64,000 nucleotides of DNA, from assembly GCA_030533445.1 (NCBI GenBank), contig CM060070.1, positions 27,541,001 through 27,605,000 on the forward strand. Direction: 5' to 3'. Of the stretch, positions 1-12,400 are shown piece by piece. The stretch comes from Cyprinodon diabolis (Eukaryota; Chordata; Actinopteri; Cyprinodontiformes; Cyprinodontidae). The stretch's first letter is position 1; every line of letters starts with the position of its first letter. Both the position numbers and the translations under genes were made by a program. The notes beneath the pieces were generated by a model that was given only the letters and a program-made list of their open reading frames with translations, was not told where the DNA came from and ran no database searches.

Positions 1-330
1 TTTAATATTGTGTAGAGAGTTGTCTGCCATGGCATGGGGTGATCTTCAAATCAACATTTTATCTATGTTGACCAGTAGTCACCTCAGCCACATTTGAATT
101 TTATTAAAATATTTTTTCTTTATTTTTTCTTGATTTCAGCTCCGCTTTAGTTGATCAGAAACGGTCCTGTAGGCTTCCCAGCAGTTTTGTCATTAAGTCT
201 AACTATCTTTCTTTAATCCTTAATGATAACTTTCTTCACTTGTTTTGGTTTTAGAGGAATACACCATTAAAGCATTGAATTTTTCAGACATCTGTTTACC
301 ATCTGTGGGTCTAATCATATGTATTTTTGT

Positions 331-478
331 GGGAAAAAGGTTTTCAACTATTAATTACAATTAGATAAACAGAGATTGATTGATTTCACACAGTCAGCAC
401 TTTATTTAATCTCCTCAAAGAGAAAACAGGACATCAAAAAGTCCTTATTGCATGGTGTTCAGCCCTGTTCTGACAAGC
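331..478. repeat. dispersed repeat, copy 1 (partner at 25,431)
   Basis: This stretch is similar over about 145 bases to 25,431-25,575 in the same orientation. Both share a 'ttcaactatt' start, then 'atttcac.cagtcagca.ttttatt', a 'caaagaga.aacag' block and 'gccctgttctg'. The second copy is followed by Tc1-like debris, so both are probably ends of an old Tc1-like family. The similarity is visible by eye but was not scored. Confidence 0.5.
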
Positions 479-705
479 AAGAGTTTGTTTTCCTTACTTA
501 AAATGGTGGAAATGCTGAAGGTTGTGTCAGAGTCAAACCACATCTCTACCCAAAGCAAAAAACCATTAGATAAAGAAAATCTAAATGTTTTGAGAACTAC
601 CTCATATTATGGCCAAACACTCCCTAATAGTATAAACAACCCCCACATGTTGTGGTATTGGAGCTGTGAGGCAGAATGAATAAATATCAGCTCAGCACTC
701 ATAAA

Positions 706-858
<153 letters not shown>

Positions 859-1154
859 TAAGAGGGAATTTACAGGATATATAAAAAAATTGCCTCGGCC
901 CATTGAACTCAACGTATGAACGTCAACACACTGCGCCACACGCTTCTGGTCTAACAAGCCCAAACAACTCTGTTTACATTTGATAAGCATGGTGCAGCAC
1001 TGGTGAGAGGGATTTGGACAGATAAGAGCGAAACAATAAAGAATACTGACTACGCTCTGACTCGCGTCCATGTTGCTCTCCGTTATTTACTTCACAGATT
1101 TCCTTCACACTGTCAACATCAACGCTCACCCAGCGTGATGCCGTCATTACAGAC

Positions 1155-1828
1155 CCACTCTCTGGTTATCCTGGCTGTGTGCTTTGGGTCATTGTCATGT
1201 TGGAAGAGCCAGCCTCCACCCATCTTCAATGCTCTAACTGAGGGAACGGGGTTGTTCCCCAAAATCTCGCAATACATGGCACTAGTTATCCTCTCCTTAA
1301 TACAGTGCAGTTGCCCTGTCCCATGTGCAGAAAAAACACCCCCAAAGCCTCATGCTTCACAGTAGGGATGGTGTTCTTGGGATGGTACAATTTTTGTCTC
1401 TAGTGTTTTTGGACAGCTCCCTGGTCTTGGCCATATTATTAGTTGTATTCTTACTGATTGTATGGGGTAGACAGGTGTCTTTATGTAGCTAATGAAATCA
1501 AACAGGTGAATCTAATTTAGGATACTAATTGGAGTGGAGGTGGACATTTTGAAGGCTGACTAACAGGTCTTTGGGGGTCAGAATTCTAGCTTATAGACAG
1601 GTGTTAAAATACTAATTTGCAGCTGTATCATACAAATAGTAAAACAAATTAATATATTGCGATTTCTGCATTTTTTTCCCCTTTTTTTTTTTTAGATTGT
1701 GTTTTTAGATTGTGTCTGTCATAGTGGACATGCACCTACGATGACAAATTTCAGACTTCTCCATGATTTTGAAGCAGGAGAACTTTCAAAATAGCAGGGT
1801 GTTCAAATATTTATTTTCCTTGTGTGTT
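1155..1828 (-). mobile_element. Tc1-like transposon remnant, minus strand
   Basis: Bases 1157-1310 closely match 42,176-42,316 in the same orientation (for example 'ttatcctggctgtgtgctt', 'ttcaatgctctaactga', 'ctctccttaatacagtgcag'). The latter is the complement of a Tc1 transposase. Downstream, 1,370-1,830 has the layout of a Tc1 5' end read backwards: 'cttcacagtagggatggtg', then 'aatgaaatcaaacaggtg', and an inverted-repeat-like end around 1,780-1,828 ('caaaatagcagggtgttcaa'). No open frame survives. Confidence 0.7.
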
Positions 1829-3177
1829 TTTCTCAGACAGAATTTGCCTCAAACTAGGTAACTTAAAAAAAGACAGATTTTACTCCTATTATAGTGTTTG
1901 AGTGATTGTCAGAAAAATATCTCACAGTTCAGTCGACAAGGAAAACCAAAGCATGAACAGACTTGACCTGGAGCTGCCAACAACACATGTAAAGAAATAA
2001 AAGCAGCCATTTACATTACAATGATTCAATGCATACTGGATTGAATTGTTCTAACTCCTAAGGCACTCCCTACCTTATTGATTTTTTATGACATAGAAAA
2101 ACACACTCCTGTTATTATATGGTTAGAAATTAAACAATATAATACACATGTCACTAAACAAGTGAGTGTGATGTCAAGTCAAAGAAGTAAAGAAAAGGTG
2201 ATATATTTTTATAAATAAAAAATTTTACAGAAAGAAATCGTTTTTGTTGTATAAATGCCAAGTATCTGAATTCAGAAAAAAGAATGAGCAGTTGATTTAA
2301 TCTGGAAAGCAGAGATCTGTGTGGTTATTATAGACAGAGCACAGTGTATTGTGGATGAGTGAGCTCACATCATTGGCTGAATGCAATACGATGTTCAGTC
2401 TGCCAGTTAAGACTATTTATGACTCAGCCAGCGCTCCCTGTAATCGAGCTGTCACTCGTGTAGACAGCTGAGAAGAACATCCCAGCATAAATATACACAC
2501 CATCAAGCAGCTTGCAGACATATCTACAATCTAAACATTTCCACCATCTCTCAGCATATTTGGTTAAGCCTTGCAGATAATTTAGAATAGATGACAGCCT
2601 CTAAAGACTGGCAGGTTTTTCAGTCAAAAACAGTGAAGGGACTGTTTTTATTTGACAGTGTGGCTGACTTGTTGACATGCTCCCCTTTGTCACAGTGCCT
2701 CATATGACAACAACACTAACTTGATTGCAGCTAATGGCCGTCACTGGGTTCGGGTTACAGGAAATACTGTAGCACTCCTCCAAGATGTTTTACCTAATCA
2801 GCACTTCTCTGCACGAGGAAATAAACATCTGAGCTAGACTCTAGATTTCAAACCAGAACTAGTTGAACCCGGTTCTGCCAATCAGCACCTGTCAAACTGA
2901 ATGAAAGGCTCCTCCTGGCTTCTAAAGGGAATGATGATGGTGATATAATGGCAAAGTTGATGTGGATTATTTGGGTGAAGAAGATGATGAAAATGCACTG
3001 GTAATGATGAAAACGAAGGAGAGGGATTTGGTGATGAAAGTAATGACAGTGGTGAAAGAAAATGAAATGGCTAGTGATGATGAAGGTGGTTTAAAAGATA
3101 CCTGGTGTCTACACTTTAGATGAAGGACTGCCAATCTGAACATGGAGCTCAGATTTTGTCCCTCTCTCTTTCCCCAG

Positions 3178-3241
3178 TTTGAAGCTTGAATGTGACAAGT
3201 TGGCGAGTGAGAAGTCAGAGATGCAGCGCCATTACATTATG
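3178..3241 (+). CDS. tle5: tle5 coding exon (Q domain, first in window)
   Basis: This 64-nt exon follows a pyrimidine-rich tract ending in cccag (acceptor AG at 3176-3177) and ends before gtaagt at 3242. The first T completes a split serine codon from the previous exon. The exon then encodes [11 protein letters not shown] and [10 protein letters not shown], part of the helical Q domain. No upstream exon encoding the preceding family residues was found in 1-3177, so it lies outside the window. Confidence 0.93.
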
Positions 3242-3680
3242 GTAAGTTAACCTGTGTATAAGTATGCTGCAAATCTATGTCTTTACATTTAACTTTGTCA
3301 CTTTTACCTAAATTTGTTTAAATACCTTCCATGATTTGTTGTTTTCTTTCCTTGCCGTTTATGTTATTCCATATAAAAACTCAAATATATAATATCTTTG
3401 TGGTTTTATTCCTTTTCAGTTTCTGGATTTACACCACTTAGCCAAAAGAAATATCTATATGCATTCTTGATTCTATTGTGAATATGTTGGCTATTTGAGT
3501 CCTAACTCATTGATGGAGTAGACGGCAATGGAACAGTATTTTTTCCTTTTATTGGGACTAGGGGTGTAAATCACATCCATCATGGCGATTCGATTCAGTA
3601 TCGATTTCCTGACCCAACGATTCGATTATTTTCGATACTCAAGAATACACCACGATGCGATTCGATTCAATTAATCGGTT

Positions 3681-3728
<48 letters not shown>

Positions 3729-6700
3729 CTTACAGGCTAAACAAAGTTTCAAGTTTGAAATAAATCAATGAAAGCTGTAATATTGTTATGCTTTTTTTTT
3801 TTAGAAACAACAGCAAATAACAGAAGTAGAAAAGTTGCATCAAAAAATACTGCACATAATCATTGCAATGAGTGCAATGCAATACCTCGACTCCAGACGT
3901 CCCCGCCCCCTCCACAGACGCTCCGCAGCACCTCTCCCAAATTGTAGCTGACCGCAAACAGTGCCGCAGACAGGAGGCCGGCTTGTTTTGTTTTTATGAC
4001 GGAAATTGCGGAAAACAACTCGTGAAGTTTGACCCGCTAGAAGACCGAGGTGCACGAGAACGCTGGGACCCTTTTTCCACCTGGATCTCCGCTCTTTTTG
4101 GCCCTCATGTCCCTCCGTCGTCGGACTAAACTCGCCCCCACTTCCTCGCCGCCTCGGCCGTATCTAGACCCACAGCGTGTAGCTCAGACCACGCTTCAAT
4201 ATTGAGCATAATTTAAAAATGTCTGTGTCAACCTCACTGCAACACACTGCTGCAGGAGTATAAACAGGAAGTGAGGTAGGACGGCAAAATAGTTTTAGCG
4301 CCACCGCAGTACGGGAGGGAGAATTACACCCAGGAGCAAATGGATAAAAATAGACCGGAGGAAAAAAAACAAAACATGAATCGATTCTCTTACGGACGTT
4401 TCGATGCATCGGATCGTCGGCTGTTGGATTGATGCATCGATACAAAACGATTATTATTTACACCCCTAATTGGGACCCCACTGTCGTCTCACAGACAGTT
4501 TTAACACCTCACTTGACCAATCCATAGTGCCAGCATGCTTTAAGTCTAAAGGTCTCAGAAAAGCCTCAGGTCACCTCACTCAATGATTACTGGCCTATCT
4601 TACTTACTCCTAGTCCTTAAAGTCCTCCCAGCGCCGCATGTCCCAAGCCTGTAATCTCATCAATGAAGCTCTGCATATTTGCACCATACATATTTAATGC
4701 TCTGAACTTCCATATCAATGCATTTTTTTGCACCTTGCTTTTTTCTCCCACACTGTTTACATTTGACCACTGCTGCAGTTTAAGGAATGGAAATGTTATG
4801 AAAGCTGTACAAAACAAAATTTTGTTCTGTGTTAATTGTGTGATTACAAAATTACAATAACATTTGTCTAAGTCTGTAAGACTCAAAGCGGGTGAAAAGT
4901 GGGTGCTAAGAATGAAGCTTGTGAAGAAACCTATTTGGGTCAAAAACAAAACAACTTGCCAAATTATGGACCCAACTTTACCTCTTAGCTCTACAGACAC
5001 AGCCCCTCCTTTCCTTTATTATGGTTTACCTGGTAGCTGATGTTACTTTCACATGAAACATTTGGACTGCTTTTTTACAATCCCAGAGCAGCCTTTCTGA
5101 AATGGATCATACCATGTGAACCCATCCCGGACCCTGAAACAGAACAATAGAAATCAATACAAATATTGATCTCACTATGGTTTATCTTGACCCTGGAAAA
5201 GTTGGCTTGCAGTGAATATGTGTGCTGGGTCATTGCAGCAAAAGTTAGCAAAGAGAATGTGAAGAAATAGCAGTACATTTGAGAAGAGGAGCATCGCCCC
5301 TGGAAAAGATATGTCTTACTTTTGCAATATTCTGAGATTAAAGATGACTTTCTAAAAACCGTCTCCAGAGATGAAATGTTTTGAAAAGGTCTCGCTGGGC
5401 TATATGAAATAATGAAGAGGTGGAGGCACACAAATAAATTTGAAGACAGAGATGGCAACAAACGCCATGAGACAGACTTTTTCCTTTTTCTTTTTCTTTG
5501 AGCTTTGTGCAACACTGGAGCAATACTGCCCTAGAAACATTCTTTTGTAACTGCATGACAATGTTAGGCCGGGTCTGAACATCTCTGTTTAGCAGCAAAC
5601 TGCTCTGAAGATTTGACTTTTCTCACTCTTACCAATCCCTGGACAAAACCAGGAGTATTAATTGCCCTGAGAATCAAAGCAGTTGTTCTTGGTTATCTAA
5701 TATTTAGTATGCAAGTTTACCATCAAACAATCTTTGCAAATTTCTTAGTCAAAATACAGAAGCTTGTTTTAGAGGGAATTGTCTAAGGATGTTGATGAGC
5801 CCTGATATTAGCTAAAGTTGGCTGATGCTACTTATGATTTTAAGCTTCCCATAGTCTAAATCTTAGATGATTGAGGTATTTCAAAGGCATTTTAACGCTT
5901 CAGTTTCTGCAAAAGTTAGGTGAGGATAAGCTATCATCTGTTTACATGTGTGAAATTTTCTCCCCTTCTGGTTGGACATAAACAAAATGTTGGGGGGGAA
6001 AAGGAGAAAATGAAAAGGCTAAAATGTTAAGCATTTCAACTCCAACCTGGCCCTGCAATGAATAATTGTACTTAATGTATTATTTATTCGTAGTTATGCT
6101 AATAATGGCAAAAAATCATTGTCTTGAGATATTTCTATAGCTTAAACAGACTTCATTTCAGCAGTAGAAACATCTCAAGGATGATCAGTGGAAACGGGCA
6201 CTTTACCACATCATCCTAAGTATAATTTCACAGGTTCTTAATCTTATTAAATCTACAACAATCTCAAAACTTTTTTCCCCCACATTTTTATAAAGTGGTA
6301 TTTTGTGTAGAATTTTGTGAAAATCTATTGATTTAACACCATTTGGAATAAAGCTGTTCTTGTGTAAGACTTCCTTAAGGGAACTTAAAACAGGCTGAAC
6401 ACTTGGGGTGAGTATTGGCATGTGTGTTGCGATACGATACATGTAACAATACTTGGGTCACAATACGATATGATATTGCAATATTGCTGTATATTTATTG
6501 CAATATTTTTCCCAACTATCAAAATGAAATGTATTGATGGAAAAAAAGCAAGTTTTGGAAAATGGAGCTGCCCAGCAAAACAAAAGGGCTCTAAGGAACT
6601 ATCTACTCTTAGAGGTGGTGCATGGTAGGTGCAGAGGTAGCCCATTTTCCCCTCATTGATTTTAGGTAAATATTTTTTTAATCGATATTAGGAACTGAAA

Positions 6701-9410
6701 GTTCAAAAATATATTGGGCAACTGAAAATCACAATATATCGCCAAATTGACGAGGGTTAGTCATTTCTCATCAAATCCTTTCATTTCCCCATAGTACATC
6801 TCCTCCCGTCTTTGTCTCGCCACACACACACCCAGACAAACAGGTTTACTCACAAACCAAGATGTGCTTGCTTGCTCTCTGCTCCACCTCCGGGCTAATC
6901 TCATTGTTGCTAGCCATAGCTGTGTTGCCATCTGATGTTTTGCCTCTAATTGATCCTCCGACTAGCTTTAATCTTGTCTAATCTTTGCTGCTGCGCTGAT
7001 CCCTCCATCATCAGCAGGCCAACAGAGACACAAAATGCAGATGCATTTGCTGTGTCTCTTAAGCACACGAGTACATACAGTTTATTGCACAGTACTCATT
7101 ATCAGTCTTCCATACGGCAAATAGCCACAAGAAAGATGGTTTGTGTATTCTGTTCTACCTTGTACGATCAGTAATTATTGCTCATTTATTATTGATGAAA
7201 CATTTTCAGCCTTTAGACAGCTTAAATGTGTCTTCAGCCAAACCGAAGACAATTACCCTGACTTTTCTTATTTTTATTTTTTTTACTCTGGATTAAAATT
7301 ATGCTTAAAAGCCAATTTATGCTTTGTACGCATAGCCTCTGCCACCTTCAAATCTGACTCTGTGCGCGTAAAATTTTTACTTACTTACTTATACTTTATT
7401 GATCCCAAAGTTAATTTAAATGGGAAAGTAACATATGTGCTTTTTTTACTAGTTGAACATGTTGACCACTGTAAACGGGTAGGGAGGGAGTGGATGGGAC
7501 GCACGCACGCTCCCACTTTGTGGAATCCAAGAGCTATGGCTGGATAACGTTTCCTGCAGCATTTCTGTCTTTGCAGGATCTAAAACATTTATCTTGCTTT
7601 GGGGATGGATCAGAACTTTAAACAGAACTTGTTGTTGGTTAAGACAGTTTTTGGATACAGATCTGTCCTGAACCATCTTCCTAATTCCTAGCCCCAACTG
7701 TTTATATAGAAATGAAACTGAAAATGCAATATTTCAGAATGCCACCCAAACACCCCTTCAATCCATCAGTGGCAGGCCCATTCTTGTATCCCCAAGGCGA
7801 CCTCCCCTCTCCTCCTCTAATAGCATATCAGGTTGCCCCACTCCCCCATCCAATGGCAGCACCTCCATTTCCCCAGTGCTGTAATTACTTTAGGGAGCTT
7901 CCGCGTGGGCAGCTACGCAGAATACAGTGTGTCTCTGTGTGGGTGTGTATTGAGATCAGTGTGTGTGTACTTGTATTGGTACACAAGACCCTGTCAGCAT
8001 GAGATTGCACAGAAAACAACAATGGTGCACGTGTGAAAGGGCAATTGAGGTACATCAGTGTGTGTTTCTGCATGAGAGAAGGAAGTGTGTTGTTTGTTTT
8101 CCAGTGACATAAGCAGACCCCTGCAGACAGAGTGGGTGATTAACAGGGTTGACGCCTGGAAGGTGGCCCTCTAATTAACACTGAACGCACATACAGTTTC
8201 ACACAAAAGAGGCTCTTTTTCTGCTGCCTGCTTTTGTTTCTCAGCTCTTTTTTCTCCTCTAAATATGCTTGTAGTATTTAATTTTTTTATGTTGAACATA
8301 AAGATTTGAAACAAGTCCTGTTCTGTATAGCACCTTTTATGGTGACATATCTTTTGATTATATATTTTCTGTATAATGATATATGTTAAGTATTTTACAG
8401 TGATGTCATTCCTGTCAGGATTTTGATTCCCTTGGCAATACTATCAAGAGATGTGTATGAAAAAAATAAGACTGTTTTAAAAATAGCTTGGTGTATGGAT
8501 ATGTAATACATATTTGAATAATACCAAGAATTTTAATTTGTATAAAAATACATGGTAACATTTTTTCTGTGAAGGAATACATTTGGATACTCCAGCTTTT
8601 TCCCAACTTAAGGCGTCTGAAACTGCAAATTGGTACATCACATCTGCTGCCTTGTTTAGAACATTGTTACACAGCTACATTGAAGATGTTAAGTCTTTCC
8701 ACAGACCTGAAGAAACAAAGCTGTAGTAGCTTTAAAGATATCTCAAAATAATTCCTAAGTGCAGTACAGGTCTTCGGGTGAAGGATATTCAAAACAGCTG
8801 CCAACATACCCATCCTGCTTCCAAAGCAGCTTTAACCTAAAAGTAGACTCAAAAATGTAAATAAAAAAGGTCTCCAAAAACACAAAATTATCATCAAAAC
8901 TAAACCGACGGACCATCGTCATACTTGTCCTCTTGAGATGCTGTGGAGTGGTGATGTTATAGGCTATCAAATAGCTGCATGAATACTCCAATTGAGGTTA
9001 TTTCAACCAAAGGCACCAACATTGGGTATTATATTTTAGAATATGAATACAGACTTTCTTTTCTGCAAGTTTTTTCCCCCAGAAAAACTGGTACAAGCAT
9101 GCATATCCTTTATGGGATTTTTATAACCTAACATACCAAATGTGCCAGTACAACCATTAGCCTATTTCACTGCCACTCTAAAGCCTGGGGATTTTAAAGC
9201 CTTGGTAGCATTTCCATGCTGAATGCGCAAGATGGAGGTAGGAAAGATGGGTAGAGGTAATCTGTGCTCGTAGCTCTGCTTCAGCAGCAGGATACAGTTG
9301 ATTTTCATTTGACGGTGTGATTACAGATTGGAAGGTGTTTGTGACAGTCCCTCATTACCCCCTGTATATTACACTACACAGGATACACCATGAAGCTCTA
9401 ATTGGGCTCA

Positions 9411-9447
<37 letters not shown>

Positions 9448-12400
9448 AAAAAACTATTTCACACGACTATGAAATCCTCCTAAAAAAGGCAAATCGAAGT
9501 GTACGCCCACTTTAAAGCGTTCAAAAGGTATTTTGACTGAACATGTTTTTTTGATTGAGCTGAGATTTAACTTATAATAAAAAAGATAACTAATAAAATA
9601 AATAACTGTGTTAATCTGTTCTTATTGGTTATTTCAAAAGGAAGCATGCAGTCATAATGTGTTGCCAGATGCGGTCAGACTTTTTAAGCTTAGGGATGGA
9701 AGGAGGAGGTAAAGGGAGAATTAGTTGCTTATTACCTCCACCACTTATTACCACCACCTGTTGGACTGAAGGTGTAGTGCAGTTTCTGTAAGTCTTACTT
9801 TAAGGTATTAGGAAATAATGCTGAAGAATTAGAAGGCATTTCCATTACTTGGGAAATAGAAATCCTGTGACTTTAAATCCCGGGGCTCTCCTTGGAAGAG
9901 GGGCTATTATGGATATTATAAATATAAAAAAGGGATTGTATTTGAGTCAATGAGTCAATGCAATCAACTGGTTTTCCTTAGATAGAAACTTTGTATCAAT
10001 TTGACTGTATGATCTGGTTGAACTGTAAAGTGCCTTGAGATGACGTGTTGTGAATTTGGCGCTATATAAATAAACTGAATTGAATTGAATTATAAATTAT
10101 AACAACTGCTCTGCAGTTTAAACTTTAAACAGGTGCACTGTCAATACCAATCAGCCTAATTTATTTGAGCACTTAGTTGTTGCATCAAATTGTTTTTAAA
10201 CTCCAGAAACTATAGCTTGATGTGCTCAAAAGATTACCTGATTTATTGCTTGTGAACTTCATAGCTTTTTCTTTTTATTTCTCATTTCCTCTTTAGTACT
10301 ACGAGATGTCCTATGGGCTCAATATTGAGATGCACAAACAGGTGAGTTTATTTTGAATTTAACTGTGCTTTTGCATTAAAGTTGTGGCTATTGTGGTATA
10401 GAATGACTTGATTTCCTTGTACTTGGTATGAGTGTCCACACCTTTTAAAACTGTGGATGAAGCCTGATTTAGGCTGGAAGGAAAAAGAAGATGATGTTCA
10501 TGCATCGGTTTATTCCGCCCCAACTGGAGGAGTAATTTATGCTCAACCTGTAGGTGGGAGTGAGTGATGGGCCTCCAAAGGGCCAGCCCTTATCAGTGAC
10601 CTCGTCTCCAGCTGCACACACACACAAACGCACACAATCGCTATGACTGACTGAGCACACTGACAAGCTTATTGGCAGAATCCAGCACGTTTTGACAAAT
10701 GGACTCACACACACGGAGAAAGTAGCAGATTCCATGATTTAAAGAGCTTCACATTTATGCATCTTCACAAACTCAGATGCTGGAAGCCTAAGATGGAAAC
10801 TGGTGCATGCTGGTCTCATACACACACCCATGCACACTAGCAAAGAGCTGTGTCCAATGTCTTGGCTAGAATTCACAAGCACAAGTTGGGTCATGCTTTT
10901 CTTGTGTGTTTGTGCATGTGTCCATTATTCATTTTGTGCATGTGAAATTGTCTATTTGTTCTTGTGGTTTTGCATTGGCTATCTCTAAATTAAAATTTTA
11001 AATGGATGTGTGGGATGTTGCTGCAAGTACAAGTTTTAGCTTGCATGCATGTTTTTGAAAGGGTGCCCTCTTTAATCGGTGCCTCAATTTGTGTATTTCT
11101 GGCACGTGTTCAAGAATATCTGTTATTGTGTATGTGTTTCCCTGTTTAGGTGTGTGTGCGTGTGTCTGTGTGCGTAGTTTCTTTGTGCCCAGTGAGAGTG
11201 GGTGCAGCGAATGGCTAGTTCCATTAGAGCGTTGAAATTGAAGGGGATGTGTGGAAACGAGTGTCGAGGAGCATTCATGTCTGGGCCTATTGTGCAGAGC
11301 CAGTCTCCCCTCTCTCCTCCTCCTCATTCTCCTCTCTCCACTTCCATCTCTATTTCTCTCCTTTTCTTTCTTTCTCATACATTGTGCGTTGTCTGGAGTT
11401 GTGCCCTCTCAATCACTTCTCAATTCAAAATATGCCTCTCCAGACTTTTTGCTTTTTTTGCTCTGTTTCCTTTGAACATTTTCTTTTTCAAGAGAATAGG
11501 TCGAGTTGAGCTAGAAATTAAACTGGAACTTTGATAGAAATCTTTCTTTTTCCCATTTCAATGAATGAGACAGACATTTATTTTATTATATTTGATAGTT
11601 CCAGGGTTTAGACTAGAGATGCACTGATCCGATACTCAGTAATGACTGCGATATTGACTAATTAGCTGAATCGGATATCACATGAATTACACCGAACCAG
11701 CTTTTCAAAAATATGTATATATATATTTTTTGTTAATATCATACACGGCAATAAAGTTGAAGTGTTTTTGTTTACTACAATTCGATGTTAACGTCAGCAG
11801 TGCTCAGCGCCGTCATCACGCACAGCAGCTGGTGATTTTAAAGAAACACAGCAACATGGTGCAAGCACCAGACCAGGTCTGCTCTTTTGTTACAGTTCAA
11901 GCACAAAAATAGAGAAGGTTGTGATAAAGATAAATAAATTCAAAACCTGAAATTTACATTAACACCTTCAAAAGCACCATCGGAAATAGCATCCCAAGCT
12001 TGGAGTGTAGCCGGCTACTATAATGAAGCAGATAACTTTGGTGGAAGCATTGCACAGATGGGAGAAGCTGCTGACCAGCTGCATTTATGGAACAGACATA
12101 ACAGAGAAGATTATGAGGTTTATTTTGGACTTGCAGCAATTCTGTTGTTGATAATAAAGGATTCTATTGCCTACTTGAACATCTTGAACCAAGGCACAGC
12201 TAACCATCTCTAAAATATTTTTTCCGAGACCGCTCTGCCCTGAACTGTACAATAAAGTTGCAACGTATATTGAAGAGAAGGGTGTAACGCCAATGAGCTT
12301 CACCACAGACATCTGGAGCTCTCAGACATTAGACTTTAATGTTTACTGTTTGCTAACAGATGAAAGTTATTCACCTCACAGCACAATACTCCAGGTGAAA

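Larger units (their letters stand above)
3242..10296 (+). other. tle5 intron (7,055 bp)
   Basis: This GT-AG intron contains the hAT-like element at 3559-4468, a LINE reverse transcriptase scrap (4475-4625), a decayed hAT-like repeat (about 6408-6760), a minus-strand LINE tail (about 7370-7440), TG-rich DNA (about 7920-7980), a 33-base C run (9413-9445) and a plus-strand LINE tail (about 9985-10,096). I see no gene or structured RNA in the remainder (4,626-6,400, 7,980-9,400 and 9,454-9,980). Confidence 0.85.
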
